64,000 nt of DNA, taken from positions 1,341,501-1,405,500 of the forward strand of contig JARGXX010000115.1 in NCBI GenBank assembly GCA_030374765.1. The letters run 5' to 3'. The stretch is from Agarophyton chilense. Its lineage: Eukaryota; Rhodophyta; Florideophyceae; Gracilariales; Gracilariaceae. Shown here in pieces: positions 43,633-55,590 of this stretch. Under the pieces are notes generated by a model. It saw nothing but the letters and a program-made list of their open reading frames with translations, was not told where the DNA came from and searched no databases. The position numbers were made by a program, and so were the translations under genes. Every line of letters starts with the position of its first letter. Positions within the stretch are counted from its first letter, which is position 1.

Positions 43633-46067
43633 ACCGAAGCCAACCTGCAAGTGGAAGGCCAATCGATACCCAGAACCTTGAAGGTGGAAGAGAACAGGTC
43701 ACAACCAGTTCCGGTTTGTCATATGAAGTACAACAACTACAAAGTACGTGCTTCAATGTGTTTCTCCGATCGCCTTGCGGTTCCAGTCACCTGCGTGTTG
43801 GATACGGGGGCCGGCCCAAACGTCCTGAACTTCCGCGTCATACCTGAGGCGGTACTTCGGAACTCAAGCCGACCTCCCGACAACAACCCGCTGGTGGATG
43901 CAAGTGAGCGCCCATTAAACCTTCGAGGTATGCTCACCACTGTGTTGCACCTCGGACACCTCAAGGTAAGGCTGCAATTCTTTGTTGACGACCGTTTACC
44001 AACAGACTGCCTACTAGGTACGAACTTCATGGACAGACATGTCAAAGCAATCCTTTCTGGTTCCCGTACCGTCTCCCTACGTCACGTGGGGACGAATTGC
44101 CATTTTAGGTAATACGGAAACCAAACGGGGATGGTTCGTCAAACTGAAGAAGACGATGTACACCGGAACGGTCTTTAACAAAGTGCGCATTACCAAACAG
44201 GTTGTTATCCCGCCAATGCACCAAATATTGGTACCGGTGTCATGTGAGACCCCCGGGCTGGCCATACTACAAAACCATCCGAGGTTAGCACATCGACACC
44301 TCACCTTGATGGCCAGCGGGATTGTCGACAACATCCCAAATCAACCCTTCAAGGTGTGTCTCCAACTTCAGCAGTCACGACGTGAAGTTGCCGAAAATTA
44401 CCAATGTTTGCATCGCACTACCGGCACCTCAAGGTGTCTTCACCGTAGCTCCCACTGATCTCGGCGAGGTCGCCCTCGATAAGGAAGGAGGGTGTGCAAA
44501 TGCGTTCACAAACACAAAGGTATCGATAAACACCAAACTAGAATCAAATCTAACCGATACGGTATCCGTAGACAAAGAAGAGAAACCTTACGACCCTGAG
44601 AGGCAATGGCAAGATATAGTCCAGATCGGTGAAGATAACGGCGAACTGCGAGGCCGTATTCTCGACGTTCTGGAGGAGTTCGAAACCATGTGGTCAGGTC
44701 ATCTGGGCCAAATTAAGGCCAAACAGCATCGCATCGAGCTCCTCCCTGACTCGAAGCCGATTTATCAGCAACCATACCGTGCAGGACCAAAGACGAGAGA
44801 AGTAGAACTCCAAGAAGTGGAGCGAATGCTCTAAGAAGGTGTAATTGAACCAGCCAACTCAGACTGGTCTAGTTCCGTGGTTCTGGTTCAGAAGAAAGGG
44901 GATGACCGTATGAGGTTCTGTGTGGAATACAGGAGGCTCAATAGCGTGACCGTCAGGGATTCGTACCCGATACCTAGAATGGATGAGTGCATCGACTTCT
45001 TGGGAGATGCGCAGATATTTACCACGTCGGATGCCAATTGTGGTTATTGGCAGGTACCTGTAGGTGAGCAAGATCGAGACAAAACGACCTTCACGTGCCA
45101 TGCAGGTTTGTTTCGCTTCACACGGATGCCATTCGGGTTGTGCAATGCTCCAGCCACCTTTCAAAGGGCGCTGGACATCATCCTCTCGAATGTTAAATGG
45201 ACAACCGCCTTGGTATACATCGATGATGTAATCATCTATTCCAGATCGGTAGAAGAGCATTTTGCTCACGTACGCACCGTACTAACCCTCCTAGCTGAGG
45301 CGGGGGTGACGCTGAAGCTACGCAAATGCGTCTTCTTTACCAGAACGGTTGAATACCTGGGCCACTTCATAGGCCCTGGTACCCTAAAGGTTGCGCCGAG
45401 CAACATTAGAGCCGTACAGGAGGTCAAGTTGCCACGATCCCAGACAGACGTACGATCCTTTATAGGTTTATGCAACCTCTATCGTCGCTTCGTGAAGGGA
45501 TTCGCGGAAATAGCGGCTCCCCTTAACATGAGGCTCTAGATAGATGAACCTGATCGGTTTGAGAATCTATCGAACGACGAAATGGATGCCTTTGAGGAAT
45601 TGAAACGAGCGCTGTTGTCGCCGCCAATCTTAGCGTTACCGGGAACAGTTCTACCGTACACGCTACATACGAAAGCATCCCATGCCCAAATTGGTTGTTG
45701 TCTCATGCAGGACCAGCACAACGGAGAAAAATTACCTATAGGGTACTGGAACAGCGCTATCAATGAGGCGGAGCAGAACTATACGGTAACCGAGAAGGAA
45801 TGTCTAGCAGTAGTGTGGAGCATGTTGATGCTCCGTCCATACCTTTATGGTGAGCGCTTTAAGTTGCGCACGGACCACGACGCCTTAAAGTGGATCCTCG
45901 AGCTCTCAGATGCGTCTGGTAGACTCGCCGGTTGGAGGTTGAGACTGTCGGAGTTGGAATACGACGCACAGTACCGTCCAGGTATCAAGCACAACATAGC
46001 TGATGCTGTGTCACGCTTAAACACCTCAGGGTTAGAGACAGAATCTGTGGACGATTACATCCCTTGA
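43630..46067 (+). pseudogene. pol: Element 3 pol: protease, reverse transcriptase, RNase H
   Basis: The protease VLDTGAGPN is intact near 43797. Frame changes near 44090 and 44362 disrupt the protease-RT linker. RT has RFCVEYRRLN, FTRMPFGLCNAP and the catalytic YIDD near 45221. RNase H follows with SEKECLAVVW-type sequence (VTEKECLAVVW) and ADAVSRL. Stops at 44832 (TAA, glutamine in element 2), 45537 (TAG, glutamine in element 2) and 46065 (TGA) are single-base changes in one frame. Confidence 0.9.
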
Positions 46068-47360
46068 TTTTTGGTGTCATCAAACCAAAATGGTACCGGC
46101 AAACACCAAGAAGAATGTTGGGACCTACCTGAAGAACGTGCTTTGCGGAACACTGATATGGCAACGCAGATACTGACCCTAGAAGAAACGAACATAATGC
46201 CCGAAACCCGAGAGGAGTTTCTACAAGAACAGGCCCAGGATGCGTACTGCAGAACCCTGGCTGACCAAATTGGTTTCGAAGGATCGCCGTTCGATATGGA
46301 CCACAATGGGTACATCGTGAGAACGTCAACCTTGGATGGTAGCCTTCAAAAGGTGATTGCGAAGGCGCTGCGCCCGAGAGTCTTGTATCTCACGCACTAC
46401 CAGCGACTATCGGGACACCCCGGTGCCACCAGGGTGTATTACACCTTGAGGCAACAGTTCTACTGGCCTCATAAGGCCCATGATGTCTATACCGTTATAG
46501 GTCAATGCGAATCCTTTGTTCGTACCGGCGGTGGTAATCGAAAGCATCGAAAGTACCCCAAGCTGTTTCCATTAGCGGGTCCGATGGAGGGTGTTGCGAT
46601 AGACCTTCTAGGACCACTTCCCAAGACCAAGAAGGGGTATCAGCACATTCTAGTGATCACCGATAGGTTCTCGAAGCTCAAGAGAGCGATAACTTTAAAG
46701 GATACGAAGTCAACAACGCTGGCGATCGCGTTCCTCAACAATGGGGTCTACCCGTATGGCACACCACTGTACCTATTCATCGATAATGGTTCAAACCTGG
46801 CATCAAAGTTCTTCGAAGCAGTCTGTAACCTCTTGGGTATCAAGCACTATTTTGCGACTGCCTACCACCCGCAGACTAACGGAAAGGTCGAGCGCTTTAA
46901 CCACGCGTTGGCATCGAGGCTACGGCACTATACGGAATAGCACCAACCTGGGTGGGATGACCTGGTGCAATCACTCACCTACTCATATAATCTTCAGGTA
47001 CACCGGTCAACACAGACCACTCCCTTTGATTTGGTTCTTTCGCGACACCCCCCAGGTATTGTAGTGAAGGGAGATCATACCACCAGCACTGCAGCTGGCG
47101 CTCTGACCCCTGCCCAGGCCAAGCGAAATACCATTGTGAGGTTGAGGAGGGCCCTCAATTATGCAGAGAGCCGCCTCACCGCAGTCCAGAAGTGGTACAA
47201 GGCCGACTACGACCGTAGGGTAACCAAAGTGGTCTCTGTATCTTCGGGACAATATGTTTTCATAGATAACCCACCCTCAGGTAAAAGACCAAGACCGGGT
47301 GATGAAGCGGACGATGAAGCCATTGATAGAGATATCAATTCGAAGCTTCTACCCAAATAA
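46068..47360 (+). pseudogene. pol: Element 3 pol: integrase
   Basis: The HHCC domain is recognisable (LTHYQRLSGHPG), but the CxxC pair reads CESF, so one zinc ligand is lost. The catalytic core keeps all three acidic residues: VAIDLLGPLPK, FIDNGSN and TNGKVERFN. A TAG at 46938-46940 and a TAA at 47358-47360 break the frame. The C-terminal part contains DLVLSRHPPG and a charged helix, as in other gypsy integrases. Confidence 0.88.
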
Positions 47361-47921
47361 GTGGGACCTTATAAGGTATTGATCACATCAGACCACACTG
47401 TTACGGTTGAACAAGATGAAATACCGAATATGATATCAATTGACCGTATTACGGTAGCACCTGAAACGGTTCAACATCGCATTGAGGCAGACACCTCAGC
47501 CCGAGAGCCCAGAGCTGTAGCTCTGCGCACTCGACCCTCGGAGGACCCCACCTTAATTGAGGTGAACGATGACCTTCAACGTGATGATCCGGATTACAAC
47601 CCTCTAACAGGGACGAAAATTGAACCTCAAACGGTAACAGCGGGAGCTCCCGACCTGGCTCCCACACACGAAGGTCCCAACTCGCAACAAATGAACCCTC
47701 GAGGTAGCGTTCCCCCGAAGGATCAGGACCAAACGTCAGATTAATTTCCCGTTGACCGTCTGGTGGGCCACACGCGAACCAGTAATGGTCTGAAGTACAC
47801 CGTAAGGTGGTACAGCTGGGGGCCAGAAGGGGACGCCCTCGAACCCCCAGTCGCAATACCCCCACACTTCCGTATCAGGTATTGGCGCCGTCGTAAAGAG
47901 CAGATGCCTGCAGAAGGCTAA
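47361..47921 (+). pseudogene. pol: Element 3 pol: tail and chromodomain
   Basis: The same frame continues as VGPYKVL and an acidic/Pro-rich linker, is broken by TAA 47742-47744, and ends in a chromodomain-like segment with YTVRWYSWGPEGDALEP (47820 region) to TAA 47919-47921. The linker is much shorter than in element 1. The aromatic residues of the chromodomain cage are only partly recognisable. Confidence 0.75.
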
Positions 47922-48157
47922 CCTTAGACCTTCGTGGTACTCAGGCCCAAGGAAGGGGGAGAAAAGACGTCGTTTTCAGCAGAATGGTGGACGCCTATGC
48001 GTGTCAGATTACCCACAAGGGAGGACACGAAAGAACAACCGAATGTAACAGTAGAAGAGACAGGAAGAGACAAGAATTTACTTTAAGAAGGAAACACTAA
48101 GGAAGTCAAGTTGCAGGCGGCCGCCGCAAGAACCTCAAAGGTGAAGCGACAGAAAGT

Positions 48158-50640
48158 CTAGCCCCCGAATCCGGGAGTAGAAGAACCTGTCGGTTGAGGA
48201 GCAGTGGGATCAGGAGGACCCGTGTTACTGACTACCCACGAAGGAAAACCGACAGAAATGTTGAAAGACATCGACCTAGGAGGTAGCAAAGGAGCGGTAG
48301 CCTCGCCACTGGGGAGAAAAGTTGAAACCAACATAGGTTGGACGGGAGGAACCGCCGGAGCGGGTTGCAAAACCGCAGGGTTCAAGTTAGCACCTAGAAG
48401 GCGATCCGTCAAAGGATCAGATGGCGCAGCAGCAGAGATGCTTGCCAGATTGGCAACCTGACGGGTGGCCAATTGGTACACGTCCAACTGAAACTGATTC
48501 CGGAACTCACCAAGTTGGTTCAACGCCTTCATTTATTGCGCATGGCGCGGCAGAAAACCTTCAAGGAGCGTTAGTGCCGCAACCATGGAGGTAGGCCCAG
48601 CCCTCTAAAAGTTGTTGACGCAAGCCTGGCGAATTCGAGCCAGCAAACCGACCACGGCCGGAGAATCCATCATACGGTGAGGCGGAGGACGAGCAATACC
48701 CGCCAACAGAGGTCGAACCGGACCAGCAACCCGCGAGGAGCTCGGTTGAGTAGGAGTCACACCCGTAGGGATAGGCGACTTACGACCTTGAGGTAACGGC
48801 TCGGACGGGAAGGGACCAGCATAACAACCAACCGGTGTCTCCGTGGTACCTTGATACCGTTCGGGGCTCGCGGGAGCCCCATGAACAGGAGGCTCCCCGG
48901 GATAATATTGGGCGTGGCGAGGCACATTCTCCCAAGTTGCGGGATCGAAAGGCTCCCAATCCTGATGAGAATCCTAATGGTAATTCTTGCTCTGCTCGAG
49001 ATACGATTGTAAATTCTTAACGGTAAAATCGGTCCCCTGAACGATGTTCTCGTAACGAAATCGGAAAATATCCTGGACAACTCTCGAAGGTATGAAGAAG
49101 ATGGGGCCTACAGGTTGAACACCATCTCGGTACATGTCAGAGTCGGGACTACGACAATCCCAATCGATACCGTAAAGGGCGGCCTCCAGAGCCAGGATGG
49201 CAACCAACACGGTCCACTCCAAGAGGGAAATCGACCAAATGAGATAATACCGCTCTAGGTTCCGGGAAATATGACACCTGAAGTACGCCAAAACCGGCGG
49301 AGTGGGCACGCTCAGCGACAACGGAACCTCATAGGACTCCCACCAATCTGGTCGAAGCACGTACCAATCGCGTCTACCCTTCGTAGGTTGTGAGAAGTAC
49401 TCGACGTTATGAAACATATGCATAACGCGAGTGAAAGAGTTGCGAGTGCGAACGCGACTCTCCGTCGCTGCATCCTCGCCCCACCTACTTTGGTCAGCCC
49501 CATTGATAGTTGTGAAAGGCCGTTTCAGGGAAACGAAGTCAGGTGAAACCGGAAGGTAAGTTTCCGGAATAGACGGGTACTGGCACACTCGCACCACCAA
49601 TCGACGGTAATAATCCAGCTCCGGTTCGATGCACACATACGGCAAGTCGCTCGGATACATCGGCTGGATGTAATAGCTCAAAGTTGTATGACGTGCCGAC
49701 TGTGGTAATATTCCATTCGACCCTGACGAGGTTGAGACTCTTGGTCATGTTTCTTCAAAAGCAATGGAACGGAGCGAAGGCGCTCGCAGTCCCAACGGGA
49801 CAAACCCAAGTAGGTATCCAATTGTGGTCTGGTAAAAGCTGCCGGCAGTGATGAATTCCCCATCGCCACAGGCCAATCGTGCTTCAACAGGTCATTGTAA
49901 GTCACCTGGTCGAAGGCAATACCAAAAGGTCCATACTGATTCGTTGTCCGGTCCGCCGCACCAAACGCGGGATTATGAGCCCAATTGGTTCGTGTGGTCG
50001 GAGGAAGTCCACCACTGTGTTGGTATGGGTCAGCCAGAGTACCAGGGGAGAACTGTGTCGCAGGGACAGGCACGCTGCGAAAACCAATGTTGGTAGGCGT
50101 TCGAGAAGCCGAGCGAGTCACCCTCTTAGTAATACCATCGCGTCCACGGCCACACGATGGGCCGCTACCTGACATGGTTAGGAAGGCAGAAGCTCGAACC
50201 GACGAACGAGGTGATGACTCGACCTCCATCGCCGCGTGGAACACCAGCGGGTGTTCATCCTTCTTAAGTGACGCCTCCTCGGTCCGTTCCGAGGAGAAGG
50301 CAAACGTATCCAACCTTTCCGGTAGTACAGACATCGACCTTTCAGGTGCAACAGTTGCCATTGTACGGGCGCGAGCGACTCCAGACATTTGAGGTATCGT
50401 GAAGCTGGACCAATACAATCTTAAGGGCATAACTTCAGGCGTATAAATCCCCTCGGAATCGCCGACTTCTTTGACCTCAATGGTAACCGGCCCCTCCCGT
50501 CTCTCGAGCGCTGGTGCTGCCTGTGGGGACGACCCACCCCTTCGAGGCATCGGTGGCGAATCCACGATACGGCGCGAGGTGCGTCGACGTGGCACCGAAT
50601 GGGTTCGCACGCATGAGTGGAGGCGTTGCGATCCTTTCAT
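48158..50640 (-). pseudogene. Antisense ORF (aORF) of family B, decayed
   Basis: The start is ATG at 50638-50640, just inside the 3' LTR, on the strand opposite gag-pol. The N-terminal 320 codons (to about 49680) are Arg/Ser/Thr-rich. After a frameshift near 49680 the core reads YIQPMYPSDLPYV, then WYVLRPDWW, PPVLAY, and a hydrophobic helix WSISLLEWTVLVAILALEA (49150-49680), aligning with the family A and C aORFs. The rest stays in one frame, with stops at 48974, near 48605 and near 48533, and ends at 48158. It converges with pol, about 240 bp apart. About 825 codons before decay; no known domain. Confidence 0.8.
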
Positions 50641-50820
50641 AGCCTTGGAGGTAAACTGGAAGGCAAAACCGGAAAAAGGTCGCGCAATTACCTCTCAAGG
50701 GAGTGCGCGTCGCGCACCGTGAAGCAACCGCCGGCGGACACCACTTCGGTGCCCGTGCCGCTGTCGCTCGCTATACCTTTATCGGTTGATGGAAGGAGAC
50801 ACGGGGCGTGTCTCACAGGT

Positions 50821-50832
50821 AGGAAGGGGGTC
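50821..50832 (+). other. Polypurine tract of element 3
   Basis: AGGAAGGGGGTC directly precedes the 3' LTR start at 50833. Confidence 0.85.
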
Positions 50833-51441
50833 TGTCGTATAGTGGCAGAAGGTTTGACCTTTGGGGTTGTCGATATACTACACTGACCTTGTAGGTGATG
50901 GATGCGAGGGATCATCGTCCATGTAGCTCCGGGCGAGCTACCATCTAGAAGTTGTCAGCCACGTGTAGTGTTGACATGTACCTTCTGGTTGAGTAATTGC
51001 TAGTAATTGTAATTGTAATTATAATTATTTTAGTACAGTAGTGGAGTGGCCACCTGGCACTGTAGCCAGTGCTTGCCAGGTCTCTGACGCTAGGTCAGAG
51101 ACCGTGCCTTGCTGGCACCTCCCGGGTGATCTGGAAAGTGCAGTCCACTGTATATAGGGAACTGCACCTCCTCTATCGTAGTCTGACAAGGACAAGCACC
51201 ACTTGCGTCACAACTATAACTTTTGGTTCATTGTTTCTCAACTACTACATAGGTTTTCCCGCGCGTCGACGCCTACCATCGTTCACCTACACGGTATAGG
51301 CTAGTTGCCCCGCCGTTTGCCCCTGCGGGTTTTCACGGTGCCCGGTTACCCTCGAGGTTTATAACGTCTACCTTCTGAGGTTGAGCGTCACCACGCTCCC
51401 GAGACAATACAGTAGCATACCCCAGAGGTGATTGTACGACA
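50833..51441 (+). repeat. 3' LTR of element 3 (family B)
   Basis: This is a 609-bp LTR. A TATA box (TATATAG, 51151-51157) lies between perfect inverted repeats GTGCAGT and ACTGCAC (51138-51167), and a perfect 10-bp inverted repeat GGTCTCTGAC/GTCAGAGACC lies at 51079-51103. On the minus strand a second TATA-like word (GTATATCG, near 50870) points toward the antisense ORF start at 50640. Confidence 0.93.
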
Positions 51442-51446
51442 AGAAT

Positions 51447-52442
51447 CTCTTTGGAATACTTGAACGGAGTACTGGAACAAAGAATTATCCGGATTCTAAA
51501 TTTTGGTTTAATTCTCCAACGGACCAGAAGTGCAGGAGAAACCGCCATTGTAGTACACCAAGTGGCCAGCGACAACGTCCGTACGGATAGGACTAAGAAG
51601 CCTAAAAGCCACACACATAAGGAGCGGGAGCGACGACGGGGGAAGACCAGAATGGGGATCCGCAAACACCAAGCGGAGAGGGGGTTCACTGGGCGGACGA
51701 TAATCCTGCAGGCGCTGCTATGACTCGCGCTGGGTATCGGCGGCTTAGAAACACACCGAAAGGAGTAGTTGATAATAAATCTTTAAGGGGAGATTCACGA
51801 GGTTGAACTTGAAGGTCAGGAACAAGCCTCGAGGGTGCTTGGTTTACTTTCCCAAGGGTGGCGCTCCAGCGAGAGACTATATGCGTCTCCGCGAGCTGCG
51901 CGCCCGTAGTCCCTGCTGTAAGGGCTCCAAGTATCTACTGTACGCTACGCGAAAAATAAATAAATAAATACCACAAACTAGACCTTCGCCACCTGCAGGT
52001 GCCGAGCCACACGTGGCACCCGGTGCCGCTCTCCTCGCTTTCACCTCAGGTATTCCCTATCCTCTTTCCTTAGGAATCCACTGTACTACAGCCATAATGG
52101 ATGCAAGAAACAAATCCAACCGACTAGACTATAAAACTCCTACGGGAGGACCAGTCGCCACTTCAACGCCGACAATGTCCGCTGAACTACAGGTTGATAA
52201 TTTTAGCGACCGCAGAAGCACGAGAAGCCAGCCGCAAGAAGCACTGACTTCCCTGGACGACCCTGAAAGGATTCGCCGAGAACCCACGGTAGCAGCGCGT
52301 TTACGGGAACGCCTCACGAGGGCCACATCTAGGCCAGGAACATTCCAAGGAGAACCTTGTAAGGCCAAAGGAATTAGAGAGAACATTCCCTTAGGTCTCG
52401 TGGACCTTATCTAGGCCCGTCTCCGTGAGCTCTCTTGAGCCC
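51447..52442. other. Unassigned kilobase between elements 3 and 5
   Basis: The sequence does not continue the family C LTR found left of element 3. It contains open stretches on the plus strand at 51451-51723 (Arg/Lys-rich) and 52097-52414, and an AATAAATAAATAAATA run near 51955. It may be part of another retroelement leader, but no LTR ends could be fixed. Confidence 0.35.
52097..52414 (+). CDS. Unrecognised 105-codon ORF, possibly a truncated gag start
   Basis: ATG 52097 opens a Ser/Thr/Arg-rich stretch (MDARNKSNRLDYKTPTGG) ending at TAG 52412-52414. The opening vaguely resembles the element 6 gag start (MPNTRSKSSTGRPGP) in composition and spacing of charged residues, which is weak evidence. 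It is followed immediately by the family C LTR of element 5. Confidence 0.25.
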   Translation: MDARNKSNRLDYKTPTGGPVATSTPTMSAELQVDNFSDRRSTRSQPQEALTSLDDPERIRREPTVAARLRERLTRATSRPGTFQGEPCKAKGIRENIPLGLVDLI

Positions 52443-52876
52443 TGTAACGCAATGAGTGGTGAGTCAGCGTACTCGTCTTAACCTGCGGTAGAGTGGTAGA
52501 GCGGGTCCTAAGGTTCGAATTATTAACGGCGGCACTCCCAGAGTACTTGGTGCAATGGGCTGGCGTTTTATGCGTAGTCCTATAGGTTAGATCTACGAAA
52601 ACGATTGCTTGAAGACCAATTGGTAGAACTAAAGTACCAAAGGGGGTAATTTAGTATCCTAACGGTGCCCACCTTACTCTAATGGAGAAGCGTCACTGGA
52701 GCCAGGTAAATAACAATGGCGAGGCACTGGGATCTCATTGGCACTATAATGCAAATCTATTACACTAATTAAAATAAAATAAGGCCGCCTGAGGTCAGCC
52801 CGTTCATTTGTCGCTTGTAAGATACCTCCGGCCCCGGTGGCTTACAGGGCTGAACCGTTATCGTTGTTCCTTCACA
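52443..52876 (-). repeat. 3' LTR of element 5 (family C)
   Basis: This 434-bp LTR in minus sense begins TGTGAAGGAACAACG and ends GCGTTACA. It is the most complete family C LTR in the window, and the polypurine tract abuts it at 52877. Confidence 0.85.
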
Positions 52877-53386
52877 TATATCTCCCTCCTTAGGATTTGG
52901 GCATCACGGCGAAGTCCAAATTGCCTCACACCTTCCTGGGGTCTGGCTTTAATTGGACCTATGGGTGAGCCTCAAATCTTGCTTTTGGGGTCGAAACGTC
53001 GTGATCCTCAGCGTCCTATTGGCCTGGACACGAGCGGTGACGTGCCCGACATGTTAGCGTCATATGACCAATCCGGGGGTCAGTTGCTCTCGTTTCCAGT
53101 GGGCACGGAGCGTCGTATCGCCACCATCCTAGAAGATACCTGTTCGTAAGAGCTAACCCTTTACGCCAGGTTGACAGTTAAGTCACATAAGGTACTGTAC
53201 GCGCACTGGGGGGGGGTTCCTTGCCGCTTTTCTTATCCTTCGCTTTTTCTTTGGCGACCCTACGCGCGTCGTCCGCCGTGAACCACGGTGCGCGCTTCGT
53301 CCATTCGGGGTCACGTCGGTCATCCTGCCCGATTCGTTTCATCTTTTTTCCTTCCCGTCGCGGTATTCCTCCATTGGTCGCACACG

Positions 53387-54012
53387 ATGCCGCAATCGCC
53401 TTATGAGCCCGTCGGATATGCCAGTCTCCCTACGGACTTTGTCGCTTCCGTCGTTTCCCCTTTCCGTTCCACGGCGGATCTGCTCGAGGGCAGCAGCGCC
53501 ACGGCTTCGAGCGACCAAGTGAGGAGCTCTTCGGGATACAAAATGGCTTATGAGCGCCCCGGGGACCATTACGGCCATATCATCGGACGAAACCCACGGG
53601 CAGTGCGTCACGCCATTCCCCCGTGCCATTGATATTACTTCCTCGATGTACATTGCGACAGTCTTGAGTGAATTTGGCTCCTGGGCGCGTCGTTCGGCGC
53701 GTTACGCCGCGGTTGTCAAACAGGGTCAGGATCTGAAGACCACCATGGTCAATTTCCTGCAGCAGAATTCCCAAGTGATGTCGTAGAGGGCTACTGCCGA
53801 CTTGGATGCCCGGTATGGTCTAAAATTGAGTGACGGGGAGGCTTCCGATAGTGACAATAGTTCTTTAGGTGAATCACCGCCGAAGAATCGTGCTCGGCTC
53901 GCTGGGGCCGGTCCTAGTGGTACAGTAGGCTCCTCGGGTGACCCTAGTCCCGGTTTTGGTTCCTTCAGGTTCCAATGAGGACGACGGAGCTACTCCTGCG
54001 CCGCCCGAATGA
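53387..54012 (+). pseudogene. Antisense ORF of family C with internal deletion
   Basis: ATG 53387 opens MPQSPYEPVGYASLPTDFV, aligned with the element 4 aORF start. After about 80 codons the sequence jumps to the C-terminal coiled-coil-like part (DLKTTMVNFLQQNSQ, near 53735). The whole conserved core present in element 4 between about 18476 and 19935 is missing. A TAG at 53784-53786 and a 1-bp insertion near 53965 follow. The junction carries a short CCATT microhomology. Confidence 0.75.
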
Positions 54013-54185
54013 GTCCTGTTGGTGTTCGGAGCGCTTCCGCGAACCTTGAGGTTATAGTGAGGACTTTTAGGCCTCTGTCAGCTAGTCAAATAAAGTAATG
54101 CTTGTGCTTTCCCAAGGTCGCTCCTATATCTCAAACTTGCGTGCCCCTGGACTTCTTGCAGCCTTGAGAGCGTCTCAGTTCTTCG

Positions 54186-55050
54186 TCAGGTGTGGCCGAA
54201 GGAATGATTTTGTTCCCTGATGCATGAGTTACGAGGAACCGTCGTGCTTCGGCGAGCCGTCGTGTCGGGAGGCGTTTTAAGAGGCGTTTCGAGATTATTA
54301 GGGCCAATTGCTGCCCCCTTCTGAAGGCTTCGCTCCGTGCTGCCCATATTGCGCCAATATCTGGCGGCAAATTTAGCGAGAATGGTTTGAGGCTCTTTCC
54401 AAATGTCTTCTTCAGCTGTGTAGCCCAACCAACGGACGCGATAAAGCATAGTTCCATCTTCTCCCCGACCGGCGTAGATGATGCTCTCAATCAAATATTC
54501 TAGTTCGTCTTCATTCTCTGGAAGGAGAGTGTTGTCCAGAGTACCGAATCCATCGGAGTTGGTTGGAAGAAATGGGTCATCGTCATTGGCATTGACTCGG
54601 GTTCATGGGGCTAGTCGGGTCCACAGGAACTGTCTGAGGGGGTGTGGGGACTTGAGCATCGACCTGAGGCCGAAGTGATTTCATTGGACCAGGGGACTGG
54701 GAGTTTGATGATTCGAGGGAGCTGGAGGCTCGTGTCACCTAATCAATCGATACGGTGTCCTGTAGGCCGTCAATTAGTAACGTAATGGTGAGTTGATTGA
54801 CCTTAAGAACTGTGTATGGTTCCGTAGAGCGGGTTAAGAGCTTCCGCGTAGTGTGCTCGAGTTCTTTACTGTCCTTCGGTGGCCGTTTCAGGTAAACAAG
54901 TTCTCCTTTCCCAAAGGTCGGTGTGTCCCAAACGGCTATGTCGAAATTGACCTTGTAGCGCCGTTGGGCTTTGGTTAGTAGAGCTCTGGCCGAGTGGATG
55001 ATGTGGTCGATGCGTCGGCGCGAGTAGCCGGTCGCCTGGGTAGGAGTCAT
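54186..55050 (-). pseudogene. pol: Element 5 pol: tail and chromodomain
   Basis: The integrase-distal linker (QRRYKVNFDIAVWDTPTFGKG, near 54940, given in part) and a Pro/Ser-rich tail lead to a chromodomain with MLYRVRWLGY and EEDIWKE near 54420. Frames are broken between 54494 and 54739. Confidence 0.8.
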
Positions 55051-55083
55051 TCCTTCGGTTATGTCCTAGGGTATGGTAGACTC

Positions 55084-55590
55084 CTAAAGTTCAACAGCTA
55101 TCGGCGGCAGCGCTCTCTTTATCGTTAAGTCGAACAGTGTTGTCCGTGTGGAAGCGTGAAAATGCGTGTTAGAGACATAAACCAGTGGCTCAACGTAGTC
55201 GTCCCATTCCAATTGGTGCTCCGATACGTAGTGTGCCAATCGGTTCAGAAGGGTGCGGTTGAAGCATTCGGCTTTGCCATTTGCCTGCAGATGGTACGCC
55301 GTGGTGGTCACATGTTTGATGCCTAAGGTAGCACAATTGTGTGAGAAGAATTTGCATATGAACTGGCTGCCCTTATCCGTTAGGAGGTAGAGTGGCATGT
55401 CATATGGATATAACCAGTGGGACAAGAACACCGTGACGACATCCGTGGCTATTGTCTTCCCTGAGGGTAGGGCTCGGGTAAACTTGGTAAACTTATCGTT
55501 TATATCAAAGACAAACCGTTTTCCATGGGACGATGTAGTTTTCTACTATGTCGGGGAATCCGATGGGATGATTTTTCGCGAAGTCGCAGT
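55084..55590 (-). pseudogene. pol: Element 5 pol: integrase C-terminal half
   Basis: The second Asp region reads LLTDKGSQF (usual DNG changed to DKG) and the glutamate motif NGKAECFNRTL is kept. The N-terminal half is absent because element 6 starts at 55591. Confidence 0.82.

Larger units (their letters stand above)
40636..51441 (+). mobile_element. Element 3: full-length Ty3/gypsy chromovirus-like retrotransposon, family B
   Basis: This 10.8-kb plus-strand element is flanked by the 5-bp target duplication AGAAT (40631-40635 and 51442-51446). The LTRs are 634 and 609 bp with TGTCGTA/TACGACA ends; the 5' copy is longer by a 25-bp tandem duplication. Contents: primer binding site, gag, pol with chromodomain, minus-strand antisense ORF, polypurine tract. 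The LTRs differ at clearly more sites than those of element 1, so it is older. Gag, pol and the antisense ORF all carry stops or frameshifts. Confidence 0.95.
52443..55590 (-). mobile_element. Element 5: truncated Ty3/gypsy family C
   Basis: The minus-strand 3' part holds the LTR (52443-52876), polypurine tract, plus-strand antisense ORF with an internal deletion, chromodomain (54186-54494), tail and integrase C-terminal half, ending abruptly at 55590 where the element 6 LTR begins. It is co-linear with element 4 and is the best guide to it. Confidence 0.88.

Noticed and set aside
52486-52530. tRNA-like words (GTGGTAGAGC and GGTTCGAAT) at the end of the family C LTR
   Set aside because: The two boxes are under 20 bp apart, no cloverleaf forms, and the second box lacks the final CC. 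It is part of the LTR.
40261-52876. Family C LTRs on both sides of element 3 as one large element containing it
   Set aside because: They are in opposite orientations and the sequence right of element 3 does not continue the left LTR.
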